Assembly (NCBI RefSeq): GCF_007992095.1
Contig: NZ_BJZP01000007.1
Coordinates: 153,449-217,448, forward strand
DNA: 64,000 nt
Direction: 5' to 3'
DNA from: Paenirhizobium naphthalenivorans
Lineage (GTDB): Bacteria; Pseudomonadota; Alphaproteobacteria; Rhizobiales; Rhizobiaceae
Positions 53,863-63,871 of this stretch are shown here, piece by piece. The translations under genes and the position numbers were made by a program. The first letter of the stretch is position 1; every line of letters begins with the position of its first letter. A model generated the notes under the pieces. It was not told the DNA's origin. It searched no databases and saw only the letters and a program-made list of their open reading frames with translations.

Positions 53863-53981
53863 TGGCCCCCCTTCGTGGCTCGATGCCGAGGCGCCGGCCG
53901 TCGCCGCTCGCCCCGGAAAGGCAAATTGTCCGCGGCCTAGAGGGGCGCTTTTGCCTCGACATGAATGATCTGGATTGACCC

Positions 53982-56446
53982 ATGACGCTTGTTAACAATG
54001 CACTCAATACCATCGACCTTTCCGGCGTGTGGCGCCTGTCTTGCGCTAATGGCGAACACTGTGCGGCGATGACGCTGCCGGGCGACGTGCATTCGGCGCT
54101 TCAAGCAGCCGGAAACATCCCGGACCCCTATGTCAGCCGCAACGAGGAGGCAGTGCAATGGGTGGCCGAGCACGACTGGACGGTGGAGCGTTCCTTCTTC
54201 CTCAACCACACTGTGAGGGTAGTTGGTATCTCGACATCGACTATCTCGACACCGTGGCCGTCGTCTTCATCAACGACGTGCCGGTATTGTCCGCCGACAA
54301 TTGCTTTCGACGTTATCGGCCCGATGTGTCGACGGCACTCCAGCCCGGCGAAAACCGTATCCGCATTCTTTTCCATTCGTCGATCGCGGCGGGCGCCGAT
54401 CGCCAGGCACGCCAGCCCTTTTACATTCCCTATTCGACCAACAATTCGCCGATCGCCAACGGCAACATGCTGCGCAAGCCGCAATGCCATTTCGGCTGGG
54501 ACTGGAACATCGCGGTGGCACCGCTCGGTCTTTACGGGACGATCGCCCTGAAAAAGCTCGACCCGGCCCGCATCGAGCATCTGGAGACCGAGCAGGTTCA
54601 TCATGATGACGGTAGCGTCGATCTGCATGTCCGCCTGACGCTCTACGCTTTCGAGCCGAGCGTCGTGCCGGTGCATTTCGAATTCGACGGGGTGCGTGAG
54701 CGCCTCGATTGCGGCATTCCCGCCGGCGAGACCGTGATCGCCCACGTCTTCCACATCGACCGGCCGCGCCTCTGGTGGCCGGCCGGCAGCGGCGAGCAGG
54801 CGCTCTATACGCTGTCCGCCGACATTCCGGGCGAGACGCTGACCCGCCGGATCGGCTTGCGCACCATTGCCCTGATCACCGACCCGGACGAGGCCGGATC
54901 GCGCTTCGCCTTCAAGGTCAACGGCCGCGAGATCTTCTGCCGCGGCGCCAACTGGATCCCGGCCGACGCGCTCTTTTCCCGCACCAGCCTGGAAAAGACC
55001 GAGGACCTGCTGCAGTCGGCGGTCGCCGCCCACATGAACATGATCCGCGTCTGGGGCGGGGGCTTCTACGAGCAGGACTATTTCTACGACCTCTGCGACC
55101 GGCTCGGCCTGATGGTTTGGCAGGACTTCATGTTCGCCTGCAACCTCTACCCCTGCACCGAGGATTTCCTCGCCAATGTGGCCCAGGAAGTCGACTACCA
55201 GGTCCGCCGCCTGTCGTCCCATCCGTCGATCGCGCTGTGGTGCGGCGACAACGAACTGGTCGGAGCGCTCACCTGGTTTAAGGAAAGCCGCGACAACCGC
55301 GACCGTTATCTCGTCGCCTATGATCGCCTGAACCGGGTGATCGAGCAGGGGGTCAGGAAGGCCTATCCGCAAGCGCTCTGGTGGCCGTCCAGCCCGGCCT
55401 CCGGCTATCTCGATTACGGCGACGCTTGGCACGCCGACGGCTCCGGCGACATGCACTACTGGTCGGTCTGGCACGAGAATAAGAGCTTCGCTAATTACCG
55501 AACTATCAAACCGCGCTTCTGCTCGGAATTCGGCTTCCAGTCCTACACCTCGATGCCGGTCATCGAGACCTTCGCCGACCGCGGCGACATGAACATCGCC
55601 TCGCCGGTGATCGAGCTGCACCAGAAGAATGCCGGCGGCAACGAGCGGATCGCCGGCACCATGTTCCGCTATTTCCGCTTCCCCAAGGACTTTGCCAATT
55701 TCGTCTATCTCAGCCAGATCCAGCAGGGCCTGGCGATCGGCACGGCGGTCGATTACTGGCGGTCGCTGAAACCCCATTGCATGGGCACGCTCTACTGGCA
55801 GCTCAACGACACCTGGCCGGTCGCCTCCTGGTCGAGCCTCGACTATGGCGGCAGCTGGAAGGCGCTGCACTACATGGCGCGGCGCTTCTTCCAGCCGGTC
55901 AATGTCGTCGCCATCCCGAGCGAGGACGGCACCAGCATCGCCTTCTCCATGGTCAACGACACCCTGGAGGAGTTGACGATCGACATGAACCTCTTTGCCG
56001 TCACCCTCGACGGTGAGCGCCTGCCGATCCGCACCGCCACCGGTACATGCCCGCCCGACCGGGCCGCCGAGCTCCTGAGCATCGACGAGACGGAAATCCC
56101 GGTCGATGCGCTGCTCGCGTGGAGCTTCATCGCCTCCAACGGCATGAGTGGCGAGGGGCATCTGGCGCTTCAGCCCTACAAGGCCCTGGAGCTCCAACCC
56201 TCCGGTCTGGAGACGAGCGTCGCTCCGCTCGCCGACGGACGGTTCGAGATCACGGTTAGCGCCACCGGCCTCGCGCTCTTCGTCATGCTCGAGGCGGACT
56301 GCCCAGGGCGCCTGTCGGACAACGCCTTCGATCTTCATGCCGGCATCAGCCGCCGCATCATCTTTACCCCGACCACGCCGCTCGCCGAAGGCGATGTCCC
56401 GCAGTTTCGCATCTACGATCTCCAAAGCAGCCAGCAGCTGGGCTGA
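53982..56446 (+). pseudogene. GH2 beta-mannosidase gene with a single-base frameshift
   Basis: The first 75 codons (TIDLSGVWRLSCANGEHCAA to WTVERSFFLNHT) are in one frame and the rest, from GSWYLDIDYLDTVAVVFIND on, in another; the switch is near 54205-54225. One missing base explains it: restoring one gives 822 codons, about 821 residues, the normal family length. Catalytic Glu candidates are in CGDNELVGAL and FCSEFGFQSY. Everything else is well conserved, so this is either a very recent mutation or a sequencing error. The enzyme would release mannose from mannosides in the cytoplasm. Confidence 0.88.
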
Positions 56447-56520
56447 GGCGATCGCCAGACAAAAACAGAACGTCACGGCGCACCCGCCGCCTGATGTCCG
56501 ACAACAGGAGGAATGAACCC

Positions 56521-57282
56521 ATGTCCAATTTTGGTTTCCAGCTCTACAGCGCTCGCAATTTCCAGCCTTTCACCAATATCTATCCGCTCCTCGCCAAAGC
56601 CGGTTACACGCATGTCGAAGGCTATGGCGCCATGTATGCCGCCCTCGACGACGAGGGCCTCAACGCGCTGCGCGCCGATCTCGACCGCAACGGGCTGACC
56701 ATGCCGACCGGCCATTTCGGTCTCGACCTTCTGGAAAGCGACCCGACGCGCGCGCTGAAGATCGCTAGGCTGCTCGGCATCGAGGCGGTCTATTGCCCCT
56801 ATCTCTTGCCCGACATGCGGCCCAAGGATGCCAGCAACTGGTTCTCCTTCGGCCAGCGCCTGCAGGAAGTCGGCAAGCCGCTGCGTGATGCGGGGCTGAC
56901 CTTCGGCTGGCACAATCACGACTTCGAATTCGCCACGCTGGAGGATGGCTCCACGCCACAGGAGCAGATCTTTGCCGGCGGTCCGGAACTCGTCTGGGAG
57001 GCTGACATCGCCTGGATAATCCGCGGCGCCGCCGATCCCTTCGCCTGGATCGAGAGCTACGGCAAGCGCATCACCGCGGTCCACGTCAAGGACATAGCGC
57101 CCGCCGGCACCAATACCGAGGAAGACGGCTGGGCCGATGTGGGGCAGGGGACCGTGCCGTGGAAGGATCTGATGGCCGCGCTCAAGGCCTATGGTGTGCG
57201 CCACTACATCCTCGAACACGACAATCCGAAGGATGTGGGACGCCTCATCAAGCGCTCCATCGCCGCCTTTAATACCTATTGA
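56521..57282 (+). CDS. sugar phosphate isomerase/epimerase (TIM barrel)
   Basis: 253 residues, xylose-isomerase-like TIM barrel. FGFQLYSARN opens the family; metal ligands are likely in FGWHNHDFEF, EADIAWI and VHVKDIAP, with the last Glu in YILEHDNP. The exact sugar is unknown; it probably isomerises an intermediate together with the adjacent oxidoreductase. AGGAGG precedes ATG 56521; the GTC-rich open stretch upstream is not used. Confidence 0.88.
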   Translation: MSNFGFQLYSARNFQPFTNIYPLLAKAGYTHVEGYGAMYAALDDEGLNALRADLDRNGLTMPTGHFGLDLLESDPTRALKIARLLGIEAVYCPYLLPDMRPKDASNWFSFGQRLQEVGKPLRDAGLTFGWHNHDFEFATLEDGSTPQEQIFAGGPELVWEADIAWIIRGAADPFAWIESYGKRITAVHVKDIAPAGTNTEEDGWADVGQGTVPWKDLMAALKAYGVRHYILEHDNPKDVGRLIKRSIAAFNTY

Positions 57283-57319
57283 GCCTCTTACGGCGTTTCA
57301 CCCAATCAGGACATACTCC

Positions 57320-58453
57320 ATGGCACGCGAACTCGGCGTCGGCATCATCGGATGCGGCAATATCTCGACCACCTATTTCTCGCTCGCACCGCTCTTCAAG
57401 GGTTTGAAGGTGCTGGCCTGCACCGACCTCAATATGAACGCTGCGGAACTTCGCGCTGGGGAATACGGCGTAAAGGCGCAGACGATCGAAGACCTGCTCG
57501 CCAATGACGAGTTGGACATCATCGTTAACCTGACCATCCCGGATGTGCATTATGCGGTGTCGAAGCGCATCCTCGAGGCCGGCAAGCACGTCTACTCGGA
57601 AAAGCCGCTGGTCCTGAGCCTCGAACAGGGCGAGGACCTGCGGCGGATCGCCAGCGGCAAGGGGCTCTCCGTCGGCTGCGCGCCGGACACCTTCCTCGGC
57701 GGTGTCCACCAACTGGCCCGCGCCTTCATCGACAAGGGCGGCATCGGCCGGATCACCTCGGGCACCTGTCACGTCATGAGCCCGGGCATGGAGATGTGGC
57801 ATCCGAACCCGGACTTCTTCTTCCTGCCCGGCGGCGGCCCGATTCTTGATCTCGGACCATACTACATTGCCAATCTGATCAACCTCATCGGCCCGGTAAG
57901 ACGGGTTGCCGCCTTGACGTCGATGGCGAGCGAAACCCGCACCATCACGAGCCAGCCGCGGGCCGGCGAGGTGATTCCGGTCAAGACGCCGACCAACATC
58001 CACGCACTTCTGGAATTCGCCAACGGTGCGACGATCACGTTGTCTGCGAGCTGGGATGTCTGGTCGCACCGTCACGCCAACATGGAGCTCTACGGCACGG
58101 AAGGCTCGCTCTATGTGCCTGATCCCAATTTCTTTGGCGGCGTGGTCGAGGCATCCGGCCGAAACAAGGACATCGCGCCGCTCGCTGCCTGGGATCATCC
58201 CTTCGGCCGCAACAACCAGGACAGCCCGCAAGGCCCGCGCGCCAACTATCGCACGGCCGGTCTTGCCGATATGGCAGTCGCCATTCTCGAAGGCCGCGAT
58301 GCTCGTTGCTCGCTCGACCGCGCACTGCATGGCGTCGATGTGATGACAGCGATCTTGAGGTCGGGTGAGGCCGGTGAATTCGAGACACTGACCACCACCT
58401 GTACCCAACCGGCGGCACTCGGGATAGAAGAGGCGCTGGCGTTGCTCAAGTGA
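57320..58453 (+). CDS. Gfo/Idh/MocA-family oxidoreductase
   Basis: 377 residues. The NAD(P) fold LGVGIIGCGNISTTYF is at the N terminus, and the catalytic-site motif EKPLVLSLEQG lies near 97, followed by the family beta-sheet domain (GGGPILDLGPYYIANLINL). It likely oxidises or reduces a sugar or inositol-like substrate delivered by the transporter. ATG 57320 was chosen; the longer open frame overlaps the isomerase gene. Confidence 0.92.
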   Translation: MARELGVGIIGCGNISTTYFSLAPLFKGLKVLACTDLNMNAAELRAGEYGVKAQTIEDLLANDELDIIVNLTIPDVHYAVSKRILEAGKHVYSEKPLVLSLEQGEDLRRIASGKGLSVGCAPDTFLGGVHQLARAFIDKGGIGRITSGTCHVMSPGMEMWHPNPDFFFLPGGGPILDLGPYYIANLINLIGPVRRVAALTSMASETRTITSQPRAGEVIPVKTPTNIHALLEFANGATITLSASWDVWSHRHANMELYGTEGSLYVPDPNFFGGVVEASGRNKDIAPLAAWDHPFGRNNQDSPQGPRANYRTAGLADMAVAILEGRDARCSLDRALHGVDVMTAILRSGEAGEFETLTTTCTQPAALGIEEALALLK

Positions 58454-58487
58454 GCGCCGGATACGCATCGGATTTGGGAGACTGGAT

Positions 58488-59540
58488 ATGACCTGGCAAC
58501 CTGCTGAAGACCGCTACGCGCGGATGACTTACAACCGCTGTGGCAAGAGCGGGCTGAAATTGCCAGCGATCTCGCTCGGCCTCTGGCACAATTTCGGCGA
58601 TGACACGCCGCATGCGCTGAAACAGTCGATTGTCCGCAAGGCATTTGACCTGGGAATCACCCATTTCGATCTCGCCAATAATTACGGCCCTCCGGGCGGC
58701 ACAGCGGAAAGTGCCTTCGGTGATATCCTCAAGACCGATCTTTCCGGCTATCGCGACGAACTGATCATCTCGTCCAAGGCGGGCTACGGTATGTGGGCGG
58801 GTCCTTATGGTGAGTGGGGCAGCCGAAAATACCTGATCGCCTCCTGCGACCAGAGCCTGAAGCGACTCGGCCTCGACTATGTCGACATCTTCTATTCGCA
58901 CCGTTTCGATCCAGACACACCGCTTGAGGAGACCTGCGGTGCTCTCGATCATATCGTCCGCTCGGGCAGGGCGCTCTATGTTGGCATCTCGTCTTACAAT
59001 TCGAAACGCACCCGCGAGGCGGTCGAGATTTTGAAGAGCCTCGGCACGCCTTGCCTGATCCACCAGCCAAGCTATTCGATGATCAATCGCTGGATCGAGG
59101 AGGACGGCCTGATCGACACGCTGGAGGAACTGGGCATCGGCTCGATCGTCTTCTCGCCGCTCGCCCAAGGCATGCTGACCGCCAAATATCTCGGCGGCAT
59201 CCCCGACGAGAGCCGGGCGGCGCAGGACAAGTCGCTCAATCGCGATTTCCTCAACGATCGCAACATCGAGAACATCCGCAAGCTGAATGCCATTGCCGAG
59301 GGACGCGGCCAGACGCTCGCGCAGATGGCGCTTGCCTGGGTGTTACGCGGCGATCGCATTACCACGGCGTTGATCGGCGCCTCGAAGCCGAGCCAGGTCG
59401 AGGACTGCGTCAAGGCGCTCGACAAGCGCGATTTCACCGCGGACGAACTCGCCGAGATCGACGTTTACGCGAAGGACGCCGACATCAATCTCTGGGCGGC
59501 ATCGGCCGAACGCAAGGGGCCGGCGCGGAAGACGAAATAA
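58488..59540 (+). CDS. aldo-keto reductase, YghZ/MgrA type
   Basis: 350 residues. The catalytic residues of the AKR barrel are visible: Asp and Tyr in FDLANNYGPPGG, Lys in ISSKAGYGMW and His in FYSHRFDP. YghZ-type enzymes reduce L-glyceraldehyde 3-phosphate and related aldehydes; in a sugar cluster the true substrate may be a sugar aldehyde. 35 bases after the Gfo/Idh gene. Confidence 0.92.
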   Translation: MTWQPAEDRYARMTYNRCGKSGLKLPAISLGLWHNFGDDTPHALKQSIVRKAFDLGITHFDLANNYGPPGGTAESAFGDILKTDLSGYRDELIISSKAGYGMWAGPYGEWGSRKYLIASCDQSLKRLGLDYVDIFYSHRFDPDTPLEETCGALDHIVRSGRALYVGISSYNSKRTREAVEILKSLGTPCLIHQPSYSMINRWIEEDGLIDTLEELGIGSIVFSPLAQGMLTAKYLGGIPDESRAAQDKSLNRDFLNDRNIENIRKLNAIAEGRGQTLAQMALAWVLRGDRITTALIGASKPSQVEDCVKALDKRDFTADELAEIDVYAKDADINLWAASAERKGPARKTK

Positions 59541-59556
59541 CGGAAGCCCCTCTGGA

Positions 59557-59585
59557 CCGGCTGCCCCCCAGAGGGGGGCAGCCGG
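59557..59585. repeat. perfect 13-bp inverted repeat upstream of the GH43 gene
   Basis: CCGGCTGCCCCCC and GGGGGGCAGCCGG are separated by only AGA. A second imperfect stem, CCTCG-CGGGCA with TGCCCGTCGAGG, follows at 59634-59674. These GC-rich palindromes look like rhizobial intergenic repeats and may partially end or stabilise the upstream transcript. Confidence 0.7.
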
Positions 59586-59721
59586 GGATATGACTGCGGT
59601 CTCATCAGTCGAGGCCGCCGCATGTTAGGCCCCCCTCGCGGGCAGGGTTCGGGAGAGGATTTTGCCCGTCGAGGATACTGTCTGGCAAAGCACAAAAGAC
59701 GCGTTTCTGGGAGGAGGCCAC

Positions 59722-61371
59722 ATGATCAAGAACCCCATTCTGCCGGGCTTCAATCCGGATCCGTCGATCTGCCGGGTCGGCGAGGATTATTATATCGCCA
59801 CCTCCACTTTCGAGTGGTTTCCGGGCGTGCAGATCCATCATTCCCACGATCTGGTCAACTGGACGCTGGTGCGTCGGCCGCTGGAGCGGAAAGCCCAGCT
59901 CGACATGCGCGGCAATCCTGACAGCTGTGGCGTCTGGGCGCCGTGCCTGTCCCATGCCGACGGACAGTTTTTTCTAGTCTACACCGACGTCAAGCGCTTC
60001 GACGGCAATTTCAAGGACGCGCACAACTACATCGTCACCGCGCCATCTGTCGAGGCCGAATGGTCCGATCCGGTCTATGTGAATTCCTCCGGTTTCGACC
60101 CCTCCCTCTTCCATGACGATGATGGCCGCAAGTGGTTCCTCAACATGCAGTGGAACCATCGTACGGAAAGCTATGGCGGCTCGCCTAAGCACCCCGCCTT
60201 CGACGGCATTCTTCTTCAGGAATGGGATCCGGTGAGCCAGAAGCTGATCGGGCCGGTGAAGAACATCTTCGCCGGCAGCCCGCTCGGCCTCGTCGAGGGA
60301 CCGCATCTCTTCAAGCGGAACGGTTGGTACTACCTGACCACGGCAGAGGGAGGCACCGGCTACGGCCACGCTGTGACCATGGCCCGTTCCCTGACGATCG
60401 ACGGGCCTTACGAAATGCACCCTGACACACATCTGATCACCTCCAAGGACCATCCGGACGCGCCGCTCCAGCGCGCCGGTCATGGCCAGTATGTCGAGAC
60501 GCCGGACGGTGGGGCTTATCACACCCATCTCTGTGGCCGGCCGCTGGCGCCCAAGCGCCGCTGCACCCTCGGCCGCGAGACGGGGCTTCAGAAATGCGTG
60601 TGGCGCAATGACGGCTGGCTCTATCTCGAAAGCGGCGGGCCAGTGCCGGCCGTCGAGGTCGCCCCGCCCGAACCGGTCGAGCGGATCGAGCGACCTGAAG
60701 TTATCTGGCGGGATTTCGACGACCCGGTTTTGCCGCCTGAATTTCAGTGGCTGCGCAGCCCGGAAACCGATCGCCTGTTCAGTCTTGCCGCCCGTCCTGG
60801 ACACCTGCGGCTTTACGGTCGAGAAAGCCTTGGCTCCTGGTTTGAGCAGTCGCTGGTGGCGCGTCGTCAGGAGGATCACTGTTTCCGTGCCGAGACCCGC
60901 ATCGCGTTTTCACCCGATACCTATCAGCAGGTGGCGGGGCTCACCCATTACTACAACCGCCACAAGCTGTATGCGCTCGGTGTAACCCTGCACGAGAGGC
61001 TCGGTCGCGTGGTGACGATCCTTTCCTGCGCCGGGGACTACCCCGATAGCCGGCTAAGTTTTCCGGTGGGGCCGGGCGTTGCTGCGCCGGATGGCTCGAT
61101 CGATCTTGCCATGGAGGTGGTCGACAATGATCTTCAGTTCTTCTGGCGAGCAGTCGCCGGTGGTGCGGGTGAGGGGGAAGGTCAAGCGGCCGGTAATGAC
61201 GATTGGCGGCCGATCGGTCCGGTGCTCGACGCTGGGGTGATCTCCGACGAAGGGGGGCGCGGTGAGCACGGTTCCTTCACCGGCGCCTTTGTCGGCATGT
61301 TTGCCTTTGATGTGAGCGGCCGGGGCACGCCCGCCGATTTCGAGCGCTTCACCTATCGGCGACTGTTGTAA
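59722..61371 (+). CDS. xynB: GH43 beta-xylosidase / alpha-arabinofuranosidase
   Basis: 549 residues. The N-terminal five-blade propeller (about 1-310) has the catalytic base in PGFNPDPSICRVGEDYYIAT (D13), the pKa-modulating Asp in GFDPSLFHDDDG and the acid Glu in VEGPHLFKRNG. A C-terminal beta-sandwich (about 330-549) is typical of XynB-like enzymes. It trims xylose from short xylosides in the cytoplasm. GGAGGAGG precedes ATG 59722. Confidence 0.92.
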   Translation: MIKNPILPGFNPDPSICRVGEDYYIATSTFEWFPGVQIHHSHDLVNWTLVRRPLERKAQLDMRGNPDSCGVWAPCLSHADGQFFLVYTDVKRFDGNFKDAHNYIVTAPSVEAEWSDPVYVNSSGFDPSLFHDDDGRKWFLNMQWNHRTESYGGSPKHPAFDGILLQEWDPVSQKLIGPVKNIFAGSPLGLVEGPHLFKRNGWYYLTTAEGGTGYGHAVTMARSLTIDGPYEMHPDTHLITSKDHPDAPLQRAGHGQYVETPDGGAYHTHLCGRPLAPKRRCTLGRETGLQKCVWRNDGWLYLESGGPVPAVEVAPPEPVERIERPEVIWRDFDDPVLPPEFQWLRSPETDRLFSLAARPGHLRLYGRESLGSWFEQSLVARRQEDHCFRAETRIAFSPDTYQQVAGLTHYYNRHKLYALGVTLHERLGRVVTILSCAGDYPDSRLSFPVGPGVAAPDGSIDLAMEVVDNDLQFFWRAVAGGAGEGEGQAAGNDDWRPIGPVLDAGVISDEGGRGEHGSFTGAFVGMFAFDVSGRGTPADFERFTYRRLL

Positions 61372-61381
61372 GCTAGGTGCT

Positions 61382-61415
61382 TGTGCCGCATCCGCCGGAG
61401 CGAGATGCGGCCACA
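61382..61415. terminator. bidirectional terminator candidate between GH43 and fghA
   Basis: TGTG-CCGCATC and GATGCGGCCACA form a stem of about 11 bp with one bulge between two convergent genes. No T run is present on either side. Confidence 0.5.
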
Positions 61416-61424
61416 GCCAACCTG

Positions 61425-62258
61425 TTACCCCAGCCGTTCGGCATGCCACTTCAGATGATCGTCCATGAAGGTCGAGATGAAATAGTAGGAGTGGTCATAG
61501 CGCTCGTGCATCCTGAGCGTCAGGCCGATGTCGGTGCCCTTGATCGCCTCCTCGAACAGCCAGGGCTTCAGCCCCGTCTCAAGGAAGCTGTCGGCCTTAC
61601 CCTGGTCAATCAGGAACTCTGGGAAGCGGGCGCCGTCCTCGACCAGTGCACAGGCGTCGTACTCCCGCCATTTCGGCCGCTCTGCACCGAGGTATTTCTC
61701 GAAGGCGTCCTGCGTCCAGTCGGCGGTCATCGGATTGACGATCGGCGCGAAGGCCGAGCAGCTCTTGAAGCGGTCAGGGTTCTTCAGGGCGATAGTCATC
61801 GCGCCGTGACCACCCATCGAATGGCCGAAAATGCCTTGGCGGTCCATGTCAACACGGAAATGCTCGGCCACCAACGCCGGCAGTTCCTCGGTGACATAGC
61901 TATACATCCGGTAGTTATCCGACCAGGGCTTTTCGGTGGTATCGAGATACATGCCTGCGCCCTTGCCCATCTTCCAGTTGGTCAGCTCGTCGGGCACCTC
62001 GTTGCCGCGCGGGCTGGTGTCGGGGCAGACGATGATCAGTCCGAGTTCGGCGGCCATTCGGCGGTACTCGCCCTTTTCCATCACGTTGGCGTGGGTGCAG
62101 GTGAGCCCTGACAGATACCAGAGCACCGGGCGGCGCTCAGCGATCGCCTGTGGTGGTACGAAGACGGCAAAGGTCATCTCGCACTTGGTTGCGTCCGACT
62201 CGTGGGAAAACACGCCCTGCATGCCGCCAAACGCGGTGTTCTGGGAGAGGATCTTCAT
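61425..62258 (-). CDS. fghA: S-formylglutathione hydrolase
   Basis: 277 residues, esterase D family. The serine hydrolase triad is S147 in FGHSMGGHGA, D223 in GKADSFLE and H256 in RYDHSYYF. It splits S-formylglutathione to formate and glutathione, completing formaldehyde detoxification. No adjacent alcohol dehydrogenase class III is in the window, although a GFA-family gene exists at 20266. Confidence 0.95.
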   Translation of the reverse strand: MKILSQNTAFGGMQGVFSHESDATKCEMTFAVFVPPQAIAERRPVLWYLSGLTCTHANVMEKGEYRRMAAELGLIIVCPDTSPRGNEVPDELTNWKMGKGAGMYLDTTEKPWSDNYRMYSYVTEELPALVAEHFRVDMDRQGIFGHSMGGHGAMTIALKNPDRFKSCSAFAPIVNPMTADWTQDAFEKYLGAERPKWREYDACALVEDGARFPEFLIDQGKADSFLETGLKPWLFEEAIKGTDIGLTLRMHERYDHSYYFISTFMDDHLKWHAERLG

Positions 62259-62276
62259 AGGTGATGTCCCTTGATG

Positions 62277-62936
62277 CTAGCCGGCCAGCGCCACCGCGCC
62301 GTTGACGGCGGCGGCGATGAGCACGGTATTGAAGAAATACGATACGATCGAATGGATGAGATTGATGCGGCGCATCGCCGTTGAGGTGATGGCGGTGTCC
62401 GAGGTTTGCGCCGTCATGCCGATGACGAAGGCAAAGTAGAGAAAATCCCAGCCGCCAGGATCGGGCGAGCCGGGAAACTCCAGCCCACCCCTGTTTTCGG
62501 GCTTTTCCGCCGTCGTGTCGGGTCGCCAATAGAGATGCCCATAGTGGATCGCCGCCATGGTGTGGATGGTCATCCAGCCGCCGAGAACCGAGGCGAAGGC
62601 GAGCACGAGTTCGAGCGCGTCGCCGCCGGAGCCGCTGTTGAGGGCGCGAAACAGCGAGACGATCACCACCACCACGGCGGCAAGCGTGACAAGCATGATC
62701 ACCACCGCCGGCTCGTCGGCCTCCTCGGCGCGCTCCCTCAGATAGTCCGCGCTCATGCGCGGCAGCCGAAGCCCGATCAGGAACAGGTAGGTCAGGAAAA
62801 ACACGACAGCGCCGACCTCGAGAGTCAGTTGCGGCTTGACGAAGGCGATCGCAAGCACTGCGATCGCGGCGGTGAGGAGACCAGCGTAGAACGGCCCGTG
62901 CCGATGGGCGATCAGGCGGTTGAAGAGGCTGGCCAT
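62277..62936 (-). CDS. DUF1345 membrane protein
   Basis: 219 residues with five or so membrane helices (FYAGLLTAAIAVLAIAFV, AVVVVIVSLFRAL and others) and the DUF1345 stretch GGWDFLYFAFVIGMTAQTSD. The aromatic-acidic WDFLYFAF motif recalls ion-channel-like pores, but no function is proven. ATG 62936 was chosen; codons upstream of it do not resemble the family. Confidence 0.85.
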   Translation of the reverse strand: MASLFNRLIAHRHGPFYAGLLTAAIAVLAIAFVKPQLTLEVGAVVFFLTYLFLIGLRLPRMSADYLRERAEEADEPAVVIMLVTLAAVVVVIVSLFRALNSGSGGDALELVLAFASVLGGWMTIHTMAAIHYGHLYWRPDTTAEKPENRGGLEFPGSPDPGGWDFLYFAFVIGMTAQTSDTAITSTAMRRINLIHSIVSYFFNTVLIAAAVNGAVALAG

Positions 62937-62982
62937 GTGCGATCCCCCGGTGCGCGCGTCGTGTCGAAGAAGGCTTCGACTA

Positions 62983-63435
62983 TCACGCCTTCGCCCGCCG
63001 GCAAAGCCGCTCGAGCGTTTCGAGAAAGGCCGAACGGTCGCGCGGTGAAAAGGCCGCATTATAGCCCTTGCTCTCGCCTGTCTCGCGCAGATGCGCGCCA
63101 AGATCCCGCATGGCGGTCGCCATGCCGATATTCGCCTGGTCGAAGACGCGCCCCGTCGGCCCGGTGACAAAGGCGCCGGCCGCGACGCAACGGCCGGCCA
63201 GTGGCACGTCGGCCGTCACCACGATATCGCCAGCGCCGGCGCGCTCGGCGATCCAGTCGTCCGCGGCGTCGAAGCCGTTCGACACAATGACGTTCCTGAC
63301 CATCGGGTCGCGTGACGGGCGCAGCCCCGAATTGGCGACAAAGGTTACCTCAAGCCCGTGGCGCTCGGCGACCTTGAGGATTTCCGGCTTGACCGGACAG
63401 GCATCGGCATCAACGTAGATCACTGGATTCTTCAT
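62983..63435 (-). CDS. UPF0178 (YaiI/YqxD) family protein
   Basis: 150 residues. VIYVDADACPVKPEILKVAE at the start, and DDWIAERAGAGDIVVTADVP with NAAFSPRDRSAFL, identify the family, which has a PIN-like fold with conserved Asp residues. A nuclease role has been suggested but not shown. Stands alone. Confidence 0.9.
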   Translation of the reverse strand: MKNPVIYVDADACPVKPEILKVAERHGLEVTFVANSGLRPSRDPMVRNVIVSNGFDAADDWIAERAGAGDIVVTADVPLAGRCVAAGAFVTGPTGRVFDQANIGMATAMRDLGAHLRETGESKGYNAAFSPRDRSAFLETLERLCRRAKA

Positions 63436-63469
63436 TCCCTCATCGTGCCGGGCCGGTGGGAGGCTGCAA

Positions 63470-63871
63470 CTATTGACGCGTCCAGATCTCGCCCGTCACC
63501 TTCTCCGAGCCGCCATAACTCCAGACACCTTGCCAGCTTCCGTCCGACTGTTCAAAATACATGGCAATACCGAAATTGTCTTCCGCCACATAACCGACCG
63601 AGATTGCTGTGTCATCATCGCTGGCAGGGCCCATCTCGAATCGGTCGCCGGCAAAACGCGCGCCTATCCCAGTGCCGATCGATTCCTTGCCGCCGATGTT
63701 CCACACGACGACATAGGTCTCGCCGTGGCGCGATACCTCGACGGTGCCGGTATAGTTTTCATCGGTATCCGGATTGCGCCCGACGACATTATAGCTTCCG
63801 GTCGGTTCGGCCGTGGCGGTGCCGGCCAGGACCAAGATGGCGAGCGCAGTCAGTGCGTATTTGATCAACAT
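63470..63871 (-). CDS. small secreted hypothetical protein
   Basis: 133 residues from ATG 63871, preceded by GGGGGAG. A signal peptide (LIKYALTALAILVLAGTATA) is followed by a beta-rich domain (GSYNVVGRNPDTDENYTGTV, then SDGSWQGVWSYGGSEKVTG). Repeated Trp-Gly and Tyr-Gly pairs suggest a small barrel. No family with known function is recognised. ATG 63889 is an alternative start. Confidence 0.7.
   Translation of the reverse strand: MLIKYALTALAILVLAGTATAEPTGSYNVVGRNPDTDENYTGTVEVSRHGETYVVVWNIGGKESIGTGIGARFAGDRFEMGPASDDDTAISVGYVAEDNFGIAMYFEQSDGSWQGVWSYGGSEKVTGEIWTRQ

Noticed and set aside
53862..53978. A 38-codon frame between the ABC ATPase and beta-mannosidase genes
   Set aside because: It overlaps the ATPase stop by one base as a real gene might, but it is short, Arg/Pro-rich and has no recognisable features.
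54128..56476. A 782-codon open frame on the minus strand opposite the beta-mannosidase
   Set aside because: It is the mirror of a high-GC, strongly codon-biased gene; the plus strand has clear GH2 motifs and the minus translation has no family features.
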